Below, one piece after another: positions 36,182-48,000 of a DNA stretch of 64,000 bases (within the stretch, counting starts at the first letter, position 1; each line of letters opens with the position of its first letter). The stretch is from the NCBI GenBank assembly GCA_963849005.1, contig CAWKGC010000023.1, positions 682,001 through 746,000 of the forward strand. The letters are read 5' to 3'. The translations under genes were made by a program, and so were the position numbers. The notes beneath the pieces were generated by a model. It was not told the origin of the DNA, made no database searches, and worked only from the letters and a program-made list of their open reading frames with translations. The DNA comes from CAWKGC01 sp963849005. Lineage in GTDB: Bacteria > Pseudomonadota > Gammaproteobacteria > Burkholderiales > Usitatibacteraceae.

Positions 36182-37111
36182 TCAATCCGCCGGGGCTACT
36201 TGCACGATCGGCTTTGCCGCCGGCTTGTGCAGGCTGATCGCCAGCACCCCGATCAGCACGAGCGCGGCCCCGGCCAGCTGGATGACGGTGATCGGCTCGC
36301 CGAGGAAGACCGCCCCCAGCGCGATCGTCGATACCGGCCCGATCGCCCCCAGCATCGAGGCATGGCTGGACCCGATGCGCCGGATGCCGTCGGTCATCAT
36401 CACCACCGGGAAGACGGTCGCGACGGTCGCCATCAGGAGCGACAGCCACCACACGGCAGGCGGTTGCTGCAGCAGGACCACGGCATCGCGCACCACGAGG
36501 AAATGCAGCACCACCGCCACCGAGGAGACCAGCCCCGCGTAGCAGGCCAGCCTCACGCTGCCGATGCGCATCACCAGTTGCCCGCTCATCACGAGGTAGG
36601 ACGCGTAGCACACGGCGGAGAGCAGCACCCACAAGGTGCCCAGCACCACGTTGCCCTGCTGCGTGGCGAGGTCGTTCACGAACACCAGCGCCACGCCCGC
36701 ATAAGTCACGACCAGCGCGAAGACATCGCGCGCCGTGATGCGCCGGCCCAGCCAGATGGCCGAGATCAGCACCACGATCGTGGGATAGACGAACAGCACC
36801 AGCCGCTCGAGCGCCGCGGTGATGTACTGCAGCCCGAAGAAGTCGAACAGGCTCGCGAGGTAATAGCCGATGATGCCCAGGCCGACGATGGCACGGGCAT
36901 CGCGCGCGCCCACTGCCGCGCCTTCGCCGTGGCGCGCCACCCAGAACGCCAGCAGCGCGAAGAACGGCGCGGCGAGCAGCATGCGCATCGCCAGCAGCGT
37001 CACGGCATCGACGCCGTGGCGGTAGGCGAGCTTGATGATGACCGCCTTGGTGGAAAACGCGATCGACGCGGCGACGACCATCACCGCACCTGTCAGCCGG
37101 GGCGAGCTCAC
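36182..37111 (-). CDS. DMT-superfamily (EamA) transporter
   Basis: The protein is about 309 residues with ten predicted helices in two EamA halves (first from MVVAASIAFSTKAVIIKLAY, second from TLWVLLSAVCYASYLVMSG). Members export metabolites or amino acids; the substrate is unknown. The GFGHP-like motifs are absent, and EPITVIQLAGAALVLIGVLA is the usual last helix pair. The open frame extends to an ATG at 37195, but that overlaps the GGDEF-EAL gene by 38 bp. I prefer the GTG at 37111 (VSSPRLTGAVMVV), which just precedes the first helix. The start is uncertain. Confidence 0.82.
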   Translation of the reverse strand: MSSPRLTGAVMVVAASIAFSTKAVIIKLAYRHGVDAVTLLAMRMLLAAPFFALLAFWVARHGEGAAVGARDARAIVGLGIIGYYLASLFDFFGLQYITAALERLVLFVYPTIVVLISAIWLGRRITARDVFALVVTYAGVALVFVNDLATQQGNVVLGTLWVLLSAVCYASYLVMSGQLVMRIGSVRLACYAGLVSSVAVVLHFLVVRDAVVLLQQPPAVWWLSLLMATVATVFPVVMMTDGIRRIGSSHASMLGAIGPVSTIALGAVFLGEPITVIQLAGAALVLIGVLAISLHKPAAKPIVQVAPAD

Positions 37112-37157
37112 GAGGGAACGGGAGTTCGAAGGGGTGCCACGTTGGACGGCGGGCCCG

Positions 37158-39017
37158 TCAGCCCGCCAGCGCGCCGCCGGGAAGCTTGCCCGCAAGCAGC
37201 AGCGTCGCCTCCTCTTCGGGCAGGGGCATGCCGACCGCGAAGCCCTGCATCAGGTTCACGCCGGCCATTTCCACGAAGGCAAGCTGCTCCTCGCTCTGCA
37301 CGCCCTCGGCCACCGCGGGCAGGCCGAGGCTGTGCGCGAGCTGCACGATCGCCGAGAACAGCGCGCAGGACTGCTCGTGCGCCGGCACTTCACGCAGGAA
37401 CGCGCGGTCGATCTTGAGGTAATCGACCGGAAAGCGGCGCAGGTAGCTCAGCGACGAGTACCCCGTGCCGAAATCGTCGATCGAAAGTTGCACGCCGTGG
37501 CGCTTCAATTTCGCGAACTCCACCGAAGGATCGTTCGAGGACTCCATCAGCCCGCTCTCCGTGAGTTCGAGCGTGAGCATGTCGGCCGAGATGTCGTGCT
37601 TGCGGATCGCCTCCTCCAGGATCGTGTCGAAGCCGCCTGCCATCAGCTGCAGCGACGAGACATTCACCGACACCGGCACGGCGACCCCCATCTCGCGCCA
37701 GATCGCCAGCTGGCGGCAGACGCGGTCGAGGACCCACGCGCCCAGCTGGATGATGAGCCCCGTCTCCTCGGCGACGTGGATGAAGGACGACGGCAGCAGC
37801 GACTGCCCCGTGGCGGAGCGCAGCCGCACCAGCGCCTCGAAGCCGGCGACGTGCCTGGTGTGCGCGGCGACGATCGGCTGGTACTGCAGGAAGAGCCGCC
37901 CGTCGGCGAGCGCCTCGCGCACCTCGGTCTCGATGCGCATCAGCGCCGCGCTCTGCATGCCGATGCGCTCCTCGTACGCGATCCACATGTCGGTGCCGCG
38001 GCGCTTGGCCTCGCGCAGCGCCGCGTCGGCACGCGCGAAGAGAGCCGGGCTGGTGTCGCCGTCGCGCGGGTACACGGAAACGCCGACGCAGGCGGTGATG
38101 ACGATTTCGCGCTCGCCGATCTTGAAGGGCGTGCGGAAGATCTCGACCACGCGGGCCGCGGTCTCCCCCGCCGTCGCAGGCGAATCGACCGGCCCGAGCA
38201 GGATCACGAATTCGTCGCCCCCCAACCTTGTCACGAGGGCGTGCGCGCCGGCCCGCTCCACGAGTGCTGCGGCCACCGCCTTCAGCAGCCGGTCGCCGGT
38301 CTCGTGGCCGAGCGCCTCGTTCACCTTCTTGAAGCGGTCGAGGTCGACCAGCAGGACCGCAGCGTGCGCCTTCTTCGCCTTGGCCTCGCGCAGCAATTCC
38401 GCCACGCGTTCCTGGAAACGGCGCCGGTTCGGCAGCCCGGTCAGGGCATCGTGGCGCGCGGCGTGGCGGCTGGCTCGAATGCTCTCGAAGAGCGCCTCCG
38501 CCACCAGCCGGGACAGCACCGCGCTCGCGGCGAGGACGACCAGCGTATCGGTGAACGTGGACCATGTGGTGAACTTCGACAGGCGATTGGTGATCACGCC
38601 GAAGATCTCGAGCACTATCAGCCCGCATGCGGCCACGATCGCGGCAATCGCGAGAGACGCAAACATCGGCCGCGACAGGAGCAGGCTGACGATGACGATG
38701 GTGCCCGCGTAGGCCATGATCGCCGGGTTGTGCACGCCGTCCTGGCTGATCGCGAGCGCCAGCGTCACCGTGACGATCAAGATTCCCGACAGCAGCGCGA
38801 TCGCGGATTCGTTGAGCCCGGCCCGTGCGAAGGCAAATGCGGTGACGGAGATGATCGCCGCGATCGCCAGCACGGTGCCAATGGTGCGATTGCCGAGGAT
38901 CACGTTGTGGATCGAGGAGACCAGCAGCGCGATCGCCACCGATACCAGCACGATGCGCACGATCCGCCCCATGGGCTCGGGGCCCTCGAACGGGATGGGA
39001 TCGACCTCGGTGCGCAT
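37158..39017 (-). CDS. Membrane-bound GGDEF-EAL cyclic-di-GMP enzyme
   Basis: The 619-residue protein has five or six N-terminal transmembrane helices (about residues 18-190), then a GGDEF diguanylate cyclase domain (HDALTGLPNRRRFQERV; active site LGGDEF intact). An EAL phosphodiesterase domain follows (FEALVRLR; ELTESGLM; DDFGTGYSSLSYL; KIDRAF), with key acidic residues present. Both activities may therefore be functional. The membrane region has no recognised sensor. I chose ATG 39017 (MRTEVDPIPFEG) because GGGAGG precedes it. It lies 65 bp downstream of the giant surface-protein gene on the same strand, with a hairpin between. Cyclic-di-GMP control of adhesin display would be a natural role but is inferred. 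Confidence 0.92.
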   Translation of the reverse strand: MRTEVDPIPFEGPEPMGRIVRIVLVSVAIALLVSSIHNVILGNRTIGTVLAIAAIISVTAFAFARAGLNESAIALLSGILIVTVTLALAISQDGVHNPAIMAYAGTIVIVSLLLSRPMFASLAIAAIVAACGLIVLEIFGVITNRLSKFTTWSTFTDTLVVLAASAVLSRLVAEALFESIRASRHAARHDALTGLPNRRRFQERVAELLREAKAKKAHAAVLLVDLDRFKKVNEALGHETGDRLLKAVAAALVERAGAHALVTRLGGDEFVILLGPVDSPATAGETAARVVEIFRTPFKIGEREIVITACVGVSVYPRDGDTSPALFARADAALREAKRRGTDMWIAYEERIGMQSAALMRIETEVREALADGRLFLQYQPIVAAHTRHVAGFEALVRLRSATGQSLLPSSFIHVAEETGLIIQLGAWVLDRVCRQLAIWREMGVAVPVSVNVSSLQLMAGGFDTILEEAIRKHDISADMLTLELTESGLMESSNDPSVEFAKLKRHGVQLSIDDFGTGYSSLSYLRRFPVDYLKIDRAFLREVPAHEQSCALFSAIVQLAHSLGLPAVAEGVQSEEQLAFVEMAGVNLMQGFAVGMPLPEEEATLLLAGKLPGGALAG

Positions 39018-39052
39018 CAAGCCTCCCTGCCATTCCCGCAACAGTTTTCGGT

Positions 39053-39079
39053 GCGCCGCCGGTGCCTTGCCGGCGGCGC
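39053..39079 (-). terminator. Hairpin after the giant surface-protein gene
   Basis: A perfect 10-bp GC stem (gcgccgccgg / ccggcggcgc) with a 7-nt loop lies 4 bp beyond the stop at 39083. There is no U-run, so it may stabilise the RNA or only partly terminate before the GGDEF-EAL gene. Confidence 0.55.
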
Positions 39080-39082
39080 TAT

Positions 39083-42000
39083 TTATGGATTGACCCGGAC
39101 GGTAAACAGGACGGTACCACTTCCCCCGGAAAGCAATGAGCCGGTCAGCGTCCATGCGATCGCGCCGGTGCCGTTCACCGCGGGCTGCGTGCTCACCACG
39201 CAGGCGCTGATGCCGGGCGGGAGCGCACCGCAAGCGGCCGACTGGAAGGTCGTGAACGCCGGCGTCGAGTCGTTCACCACGATCGTCGACACCGTGCTCG
39301 ACGAGTTGTTGGTGTAGGTCACCGTGTACTCGAGGATATCGTTGGGGCGCGCGGTATTGCTGGTGCCGCTCGCGCCGCCGAGGGTCACGTTGCGCACGCC
39401 CTTCGCGAGCGCAAGCCCGGTGGCGCCGCCGCACCCACGGTGGTGACGTCCTGGCGAGTGTAGGTCGTCGTGCCGTTGAAGGTCGCGGTCACGGTGATGG
39501 TGTTGATGGCGCCCGACCGGGGCGGAGCCGGGGATGTTGTCCTTGACGATGATGCAAACCACGTCGCCGGGCACCACCGCGACCGTGCCTGCGAGCGGCG
39601 TCACGCCCTCGGCCGGATCGAGCACGCCGTTGCAATTGGTGTCGCGGTAAATGAGCTGCGTCCATCCCGGCACGGCGGGCACCGCCACGTTGGAGGTCGA
39701 GAAGCCGACGTTCCCGGCCAGGCCCGCGATGAAGGTGTGCGGGTAGAACAAGGTCGTCCCCGGCGCCCCGCTGTGCGCGCCATCGGTGAGGAAGACGTTG
39801 ACCGCGGCCAGCACCACGAGCGTGTTGTCGCTGCCGGTGTTGTTCGCGTTGTTGGCAGCAGGCTCGCCTCCGCCCGAAACCGTGACGATGTTCAGCACCG
39901 AAGGCACCGCCGTCGGGCCGACGGAAACGGTGAGCGTGATCGGGTTGGCCGACACCGCGCCCGCGCCGATCACCGCATTCGACGTGCACGTCACCACCTG
40001 GCCGGCGTTGCCGCAGGCCCACGAGGTGCCGGTGCCGGAAACGTAGGTGAGCCCCGCGGGCAGCGTGTCGACCACGGTGATGGTGCCGCTGGTGGGCAGC
40101 GAGCCTGCCGCATTCGAGACCGTGATCGTGTAGACGCCGTTCACCCCGACGGTGAAGTTGCCCGCATGCGTCTTCGCGATGGTGAGGTCCGGTGCCTGCA
40201 CTGCGGTCAGCACGCTCGACGTGTTGTTGCCCGGCACCGGATCCGTCACGCCGCCGGGGGGCGTGATCGTCGCGGTGTTGGTGAACGAGCCCACGCCCGG
40301 CGCGGTGCCGTTGATCGTGAAGGTGACCGAGCCGCCGGAGGGCAGCGTGGTGATGGTGCTGGTGACCGCGTTGCCGGCGACGTTGACCGCGCCGCACACT
40401 GCGCCGCCGGTCGGCGTGCCGCAGCTCGCGCCGACGCCGGTGACCGCGGCGGGAACGGTGTCGGCGAAGCTCGCCGCATTGGCCGCATCGGGCCCGGCGT
40501 TGGAGACGACGATCGAGTAGGCGATCGGCGCGCCGCTGGCGATCGTCGCGGGGCCGCTCTTCACGACCGCGAGGTTCGCCACCGGCGTGACCGTGAGCGT
40601 GGCGTTCGCCGCGGCGGCGTTCGAGCCGACGTTGGTGGTGAGCGCGCCGATAGCGATCGTGTTGGCGTAACTGCCGGCCGTGGCCGCGGTGACATCGATC
40701 TGGAAGGTGCAGCTTCCCGAGGCCGGCACCGTGCCGCCGGTGAGCGTGACGGAGCCCGCGGTCGAGCTGACGACGCCCGAGGCGCACGTGGTCGATGTCG
40801 CCGGCGTCCGGCGCGCACCAGGCCCGTGCCCGGCGTGACCGGGAAGGTATCGGTGACGCTTGCCGACGGTGATGGGCGCGCCGTTCGCATTGCTGATGGT
40901 GACCGTGAGCGTGGATACGCCGCCGGATGCAATGGTCGCGGGCGCGAAGGCCTTGGCGATGGTCGGCGCCACCGCGGTCACCGTGAGGTTGGCGGTGTTC
41001 GACACGGCGCCCGTTGCCGCTTCGTTGGAGGAGACGCCGCTCGTGGAGTTGGGGTTGATGCCGGGCACGATGCTGGTCACGACCACGGTGACCGTGCAGT
41101 TGCCGTTGGCCGGGATCGTGAGGCCGGTAAAGGTGAGCGCCGTCTGCGCCGCGGCGAAGATGTTGGGCCCGCGGCACCGACGCAGGTGCCGCCGGCGGCG
41201 CCGGCCGCGTTGATCGCCATGTTGGCCAGCGTGTCGGTGAAGCCCGCGCCGGTGAGCGCGATGCCGTTGGTGTTGGCCAGCGTGAAGGTGATGGTGCTCG
41301 TCCCGCCGTAGCTGATGGACGCCGGCGCGAAGGCCTTGGCGATCGTCGGCGTTGCCGCAGTCACCGTCAGGTTCGCGGTGTTGGAGACCGCGCCGATCGC
41401 AGCCTCGGCGCTGGTCACGCCGAGTCGTCGTGTTCGGGTTGGCGCCGGCATGTCGCTGGTCACCACTACGGTCACGGTGCAATTGCCGTTGGCCGGGATG
41501 GTGAGTCCCGTGAAGGTGAGCGCCGTTTGCGCCGCGGCGAAGATATTGGTCGCGGCGCCCGCGCAGGTGCCGCCGGCAGCACCGGCCGCGTTGATCGCCA
41601 TGTTCGCAAGCGTGTCGGTGAAGCCCGCGCCGGTGAGCGCGATGCCGTTGGTGTTGGCGAGGGTAAATGTGATGGTCGAGGTGCCGTCGGCGGCGATCGT
41701 CGCCGGCGCGAAGGCCTTGGCGATCGTCGGCACCGCCGCAGTGACGGTGAGGTTCGCGGTGTTCGAAGCCGCCCCCGTCGCCGCCTGGGCGCTGGACACG
41801 CCGGAGGTCGTGTTCGGGTTCACGCCGGCAACGTCGCTGGTGACGACGAAGGTCACCGTGCAGGTGCCGTTGGCCGGGATCGTGAGGCCGGTAAAGATCA
41901 GCGCCGTCTGGCCGGCGGCGAAGACGTTGCCTGCAGCGCCCACGCAGGTGCCGCCCGCGGCACCCGCGCGTTGATGCGACATGTTGGCGAGCGTGTCGGT

Positions 42001-45000
42001 GAACCCGCGCCGGTGAGCGCCACGCCGTTGGTGTTCGTGATCGTCAACGTCACGGTCGAGGTGCCATCGGCCGCGATCGTCGCCGGCGCGAAGGCCTTGG
42101 CGATCGTCGGCACGACTGCAGTGACCGTGAGGTTCGCGGTGTTCGACGCCGCGCCGATCGCCGCCTGGGCGCTGGTCACGCCGGTGGTCGTGTTCGGGTT
42201 CACGCCGACGATGTCGCTGGTCACCACGAAGGTCACCGTGCAATTGCCGTTGGCCGGGATCGTGAGGCCGGTGAAGGTGAGCGCCGTCTGCGCCGCGGCG
42301 AAGAGTTGGTCGCCGCGCCCGACGCAGGTGCCGCCGGCGGCGCCGGCCGCGTTGATCGCCATGTTCGCAAGCGTGTCGGTGAAGCCCGCGCCGGTGAGCG
42401 CGATGCCGTTGGTGTTGGCGAGCGTGAAGGTGATGGTCGAGGTGCCGTCGGCCGCGATCGTCGCCGGCGCGAAAGCCTTGGCGATCGTCGGCACGACCGC
42501 AGTCACCGTCAGGTTCGCCGTGTTCGATGCCGCGCCGATCGCCGCCTGGGCGCTGGTCACGCCGGTCGTCGTGTTCGGATTCACGCCGACGATGTCGCTC
42601 GTCACGACGACGGTCACCGTGCAATTGCCGTTGGCCGGGATCGTGAGGCCGGTGAAGGTGAGCGCCGTCTGCGCCGCGGCGAAGTGTTGGTCGCGGCGCC
42701 CGCGCAGGTGCCGCCGGCGGCACCGGCCGCGTTGATCGCCATGTTGGCGAGCGTGTCGGTGAAGCCCGCGCCGGTGAGCGCGATGCCGTTGGTGTTGGCG
42801 AGCGTAAATGTGATGGTCGAGGTGCCGTCGGCCGCGATCGACGCCGGCGCGAACGCCTTGGCGATCGTCGGCGTCGCGGCGGTGACCGTCAGGTTCGCGG
42901 TGTTCGACACCGCGCCCGTCGCCGCCTGCGTGCTCGAGACGCCCGGAGGTCGCGTTCGGATTCACGCCCGGCGATGTCGCTCGTGACGACGAAGGTAAAG
43001 GTGCACGAGCCGTTCGCCGGGATCGTGAGCCCGGTCACGACCAGTGCCGTCTGGCCCGCGGCGAAGACGTTGCTTGCGGCGCCCGCGCACGTGCCGCCCG
43101 CGGCACCGGCCGCGTTGATGCGCATGTTGGCGAGCGTGTCGGTGAAGCCGGCGCCGGTGAGCGCCACGCCGTTGGTGTTGGTGATCGTCAAGGTCACGGT
43201 GGTGGTGCCGTCGGCCGCGATCGTCGCCGGCGCGAAGGCCTTGGCGATCGTCGGCGCGACCGAAGTCACGGTGAGGTTCGCGGTGTTCGACGCCGCGCCG
43301 ATCGCCGCCTGGGCGCTGGTCACGCCGGTAGTCGTGTTCGGATTCACGCCGACGATGTCGCTCGTCACCACCACGGTCACCGTGCAGTTGCCGTTGGCCG
43401 GGATCGTGAGGCCCGTGAAGGTGAGCGCCGTCTGCGCCGCGGCGAAGTTGTTGGTCGCGGCGCCCGCGCAGGTGCCGCCGGCAGCGCCGGCCGCGTTGAT
43501 CGCCATGTTGGCGAGCGTGTCGGTGAAGCCCGCGCCGGTGAGCGCGATGCCGTTCGTGTTGGCGAGCGTGAAGGTGATGGTGGAGGTGCCGTCGGCGGCG
43601 ATCGACGCCGGCGCGAACGCCTTGGCGATCGTCGGCGTCGCGGCGGTCACCGTCAGGTTCGCGGTGTTCGACACGGCGCCCGTCGCCGCCTGGGTGCTCG
43701 AGACCCCGGAGGTCGCGTTCGGATTCACCCCCGGCGTGTCGCTCGTGACGACGAAGGTAAAGGTGCACGAGTTGTTCGCCGGGATGGTGAGCCCCGTCAC
43801 CACCAGCGCCGTCTGGCCCGCGGCGAAGATGTTGCCCGCGGCGCCCACGCACGTGCCGCCGGCCGCGCCGGCGGCGTTGATGCGCATGTTGGCGAGCGTG
43901 TCGGTGAAGCCGGCGCCGGTGAGCGCCACGCCGTTGGTGTTCGTGATCGTCAACGTCACCGTGGAAGTGCCGTCGGCCGCGATCGACGCCGGCGCGAAGG
44001 CCTTGGCGATCGTCGGCGTGGCGGCGGTGACAGTGAGGACAGCCGTGTTGGAGACCGCGCCGGTCGCGGCCTGTGCCGACGAGACGCCGGAGGTGGTGTT
44101 GTTGTTGGCGCCCGGGATGTCACTCGTCACGACAACTGTCACGGTGCAATTGCCGTTGGCCGGGATGGTGAGGCCGGTGAAGGTGAGCGCCGTCTGCGCC
44201 GCGGCGAAGTTGTTGGAGCCCGCGCCGACACAAGTGCCGCCCGCGGCACCCGCCGCGTTGATCGCCATGTTGGCGAGCGTGTCGGTGAAGCCTGCGCCGG
44301 TGAGCGCGATGCCGTTGGTGTTGGCCAGCGTGAAGGTGATGGTCGAGGTGCCGTCGGCCGCGATCGACGCCGGCGCGAAGGCCTTGGCGATCGTCGGCGT
44401 GGCGGCGGTGACGGTGAGGACTGCCGTGTTGGAGACCGCTCCCGTCCCGGCCTGGGCCGACGAGACGCCGGAAGTAGTGTTGTTGTTGGCGCCCGGGATG
44501 TCGCTCGTCACGACCACGGTCACCGTGCAATTGCCGCTGGCCGGGATCGTGAGTCCCGTGAAGGTGAGCGCCGTCTGCGCCGCGGCGAAGTTGTTGGAGC
44601 CCGCGCCGGCGCAGGTGCCGCCGGCAGCACCGGCCGCGTTGATCGCCATGTTCACCAGCGTGTCGGTGAAGCCTGCGCCGGTGAGCGCGATGGTATTGGA
44701 GTTGGCGAGGGTGAAGGTGATGGTGGACGTGCCGTCGGCGGCGATCGACGCCGGCGCGAAGGCCTTGGCGATGGTCGCGGGCGCCGTCACGATGAGGTTC
44801 GCGCTCGCCGCCACGGCGTTCGAGCCCGCGTTGGTGCTGGTCACCGCTCCGATGGCGAGGTTGTTCGTATACGTGCCCGCGGTGGCCGCGGTGACGTTGA
44901 CCGTGACCAGGCACGATCCGCCCGCGGGTATCGTGCCGCCGGAAAGCTGGATGCCGACGTCGCCGATGTTGAGCGCCCCGCCGCCGCTGTCGGTGAGCGC

Positions 45001-48000
45001 GCCGCCGCAGGTGTTGGTGGTGGTGACGTTGGCCAGCGTCATCGCGCCCGGCGCCACCGGGAACACGTCGGTGAAGGCCGCGCCCGTGATCGCCACCGCG
45101 TTCGAGTTCGACAGCGTGATCGTCATCGAAGTCGTGCCGCCGGAGGCGATCGACGCCGCGCCGAAGGACTTCGCCACGGTCGGCACCGCCAGCACCGTCA
45201 GCACTTGCGGCGTCACGCCGTTGTTCATGCCCGTGATCGTCGTTATCGACGCGGCATTGTTGGTCTTTGCGCCGAGCGTCGTGCCGGTGACGGTGAATGT
45301 GATGAGGCAGCTCGTGCCGGCGTTCACGTTGACGGTGGACGCGCCGATGGCAGTCGAGGCGTTGGCCGTCCCGGTGAGCGTCGGCAGCAGGCAACCTGCG
45401 CTGGTGGTGGCGGCCGGCGGATTGGCCACCTGCAGCCCGGCAGGCAGCGCGTCGGTGAACGCAAGCCCGGTCCGGTTCGCCGCGCCCGCGGCGGTGTTGT
45501 CGATGGTGAAGGCAAGCGTGGTCGTGCCGTTCAGGCCGATGCTGCCGGTGCCGAACGCCTTGGTCAGCGTCGGCAGCGGGCGCACCGTCAGGCACTGCTG
45601 CGTCACGCCTGCGATGCCGACGTTGGCAAGCGTGTTCAGGTTCGCGCCGCTGTTGGTGTGGCTGGCCGGGAACGCGCCGCAATTGGTGTTGACGACCGAG
45701 GACGTGACATCAACCGAGATCGTGCACGAGGCCACGCCGTTGTTGAGCGAGGCGCCGGTGGCGGTGATCACCCCGGTGCCCCCGGTGGCGGTCACGGTGA
45801 ACCCGGGCGCGCCCTGCGCCCCGCCCGCCGGGCAGTTGGTCTGGACGTTCGGCGTGGCGGCGACCAGGATCGAACCGGGCAGCGTGTCGGTGAAGTTGAT
45901 GCCGGTGGCAAGCGGGTTGCCGGCGCCGTTGGTGATGGTGAAGGTGAGCGTGGTGGTCCCGCCCGGGTCGATGGTCGAGCCCACGCCGGTGAATGTCTTG
46001 GTGAGCGCGGGCGCGACCACCGTCAGCGACGCATTGGGATTGGTGCCGGAACCCGCGCTCGAGCTGTTCGAGGTGACGGTGTTCGGGTACACGCCGGCGG
46101 CAGCGCTGGTGATGTTGGTCTCGATCACGCAGGTGGCGCCCGCGGTGAGCACGCCGCTGTTGAGGACGATCGAGGCGTCGTTGGCGGTATTGCCCGCCGT
46201 GATGTTGCCGCCGCAGGTATTCGAGAACGACGGCACGCCCGCCACGACGACCCCCGGCGGGAAGTTGTCGGTCATCGCCAGGTTGGTGATCGGCGTGTTC
46301 AGGTTCGGGTTGCGGATGGTGATGCGCAGTTGCGCCGTGCCGTTGACGGCGATCGTCGAAGGCGAGATCTGCTTGGTCAGCACCTGCGGCGAGACGGCGG
46401 AATTGACCGTCAGCGTCGCGCTCGAGGGCAGGCCCGCCGGCGCGCCGGCTGTCGTCGTGGTGACGTTGCCGGTGGTGTTGGTGGACACGCCCTGCGTGGT
46501 GGTGGTGACGTTGACCCGCAGCGTGCAGGTGCCGCCCGCGGGGATGCTGCCGCCGGTGACGTTGATGCTGGTGGCGCCCGCCGTGCCGCCGGTGAAGGTG
46601 AAGCCGCAGGTGTTGGTGGCCGATACCACCCCGCTCGCCACGCCCGGCGTTGCCGCAATCGTCATCGCGCCCGGGAAGGGACCGTCGGTCATCGCGATGC
46701 CGCCGAGAGAGGTGCCGCTGTTGAGGTTCTGGAAGGCGAGCACCATTTCGCTCACGCCGCCGGAACTGATGGTCGCGGGCGCGAACGACTTCGCCACGGA
46801 GGGCGCGATCAGCGAGGATACGACGCGGTAGGAATCGCTGCCGGCGTTGCCCGTGCCGCCGTTGAGGGAGGAAATGGTCGTCGTGGTGTTGGTGGCGACG
46901 CCGAGCGTGCCGCTGGTGACGTTGAACACCAGCGTGCAGGTCGTCCCCGCCGGGAGCGACTGGTTGTTGCCGGCGGTGATGCTGACCGAAGTGTTGGTTG
47001 CGAGCCCGCCGGTGAAGGCCAGCCCGCAGGTGTTGTTCGCGCTGGTGACCGCCGACACGGCGCCCGGCGCCGCGGCAACCTGCAGCCCGGCCGGGAAGGT
47101 ATCGGTGAACGTCACTTGCGTGAGCGCCGTGGTGAGGTTCAGGTTGGTGAGCGTGAGCGTCATCTGGCTCACGCCCGTGGTCTGCACGATCGCGCGCGGA
47201 TTGAAGGACTTGGTGATCTGCGGCGGCTGGATGGCGATGTCGAGGCCCGCGGAAGCCGCGTTCCCGGTCACCGCCGCCGGGCCCGTGGCGGCGACCGCGC
47301 CGGTGGTGTTGGTCACCGAGCCGCCGGTGGCCTTGGTAACGTTGACCGTCAGCGTGCAGACGCCGCTCGCCGGCACCTGGTTGGCTATCGCGTTGGTGAC
47401 GTTGATGTTGTTGTTGCCCGCCGAAGCCGCCGGTGAAAGTCAGGCCGCAGCTGTTCGTGGCGGAAACGATGCCCGAGGTCACGCCCGGCGCAGCTGCGAC
47501 GACGAGGCCCGCCGGGAAGGCGTCGGTGAAATTCACGCCTGTAAGCACCGCCGACGCGTTCGGGTTGATGATCGTGAAGGTCATCGCGGACGTCGCGCCC
47601 GGCAGGATCGACGACGGAGAGAAGTTCTTCGCGAGCACCGGCGGCGCAAGGCTTTGCACCGCGAGTTGCGCGCTGGCGGAGTTGCCCGTGACCGCCGCAG
47701 GCCCGGTCGCGGCGACCGCGCCCGTGGTATTGACGAGGTTTGCCGCCGCCGTCGCGGTGACGTTGACGCGGACGCGGCAGCTCGCCCCGGGCAGCAGCGC
47801 CTGCGCGGCGCCCGCGACGATGCTCACCGAGTTGTTGCCCGCCGTCGCGCCGGTCGCGAGCGTCAGGTTGCACTCGTTGAACAGGTTGGGCGGATTGGCG
47901 ACCACCATCGTGCCCGGGAAGGTATCGTTGAAGGTGACGGTGGTGAGGGTCACCTGGTTCGGGTTGGTGAGCGTGATCGTGAGCGTGGAAACGCCGTTCA

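Noticed and set aside
39083..39140. PEP-CTERM or LPxTG-type anchor at the end of the giant protein
   Set aside because: No PEP or LPxTG motif, hydrophobic helix or basic tail is present; the protein ends in a beta-strand.
42974..46831. A 1,285-codon plus-strand open frame opposite the giant gene
   Set aside because: It mirrors the 381-bp repeats and has no start signal or domain; the minus strand carries conserved beta-sandwich motifs.
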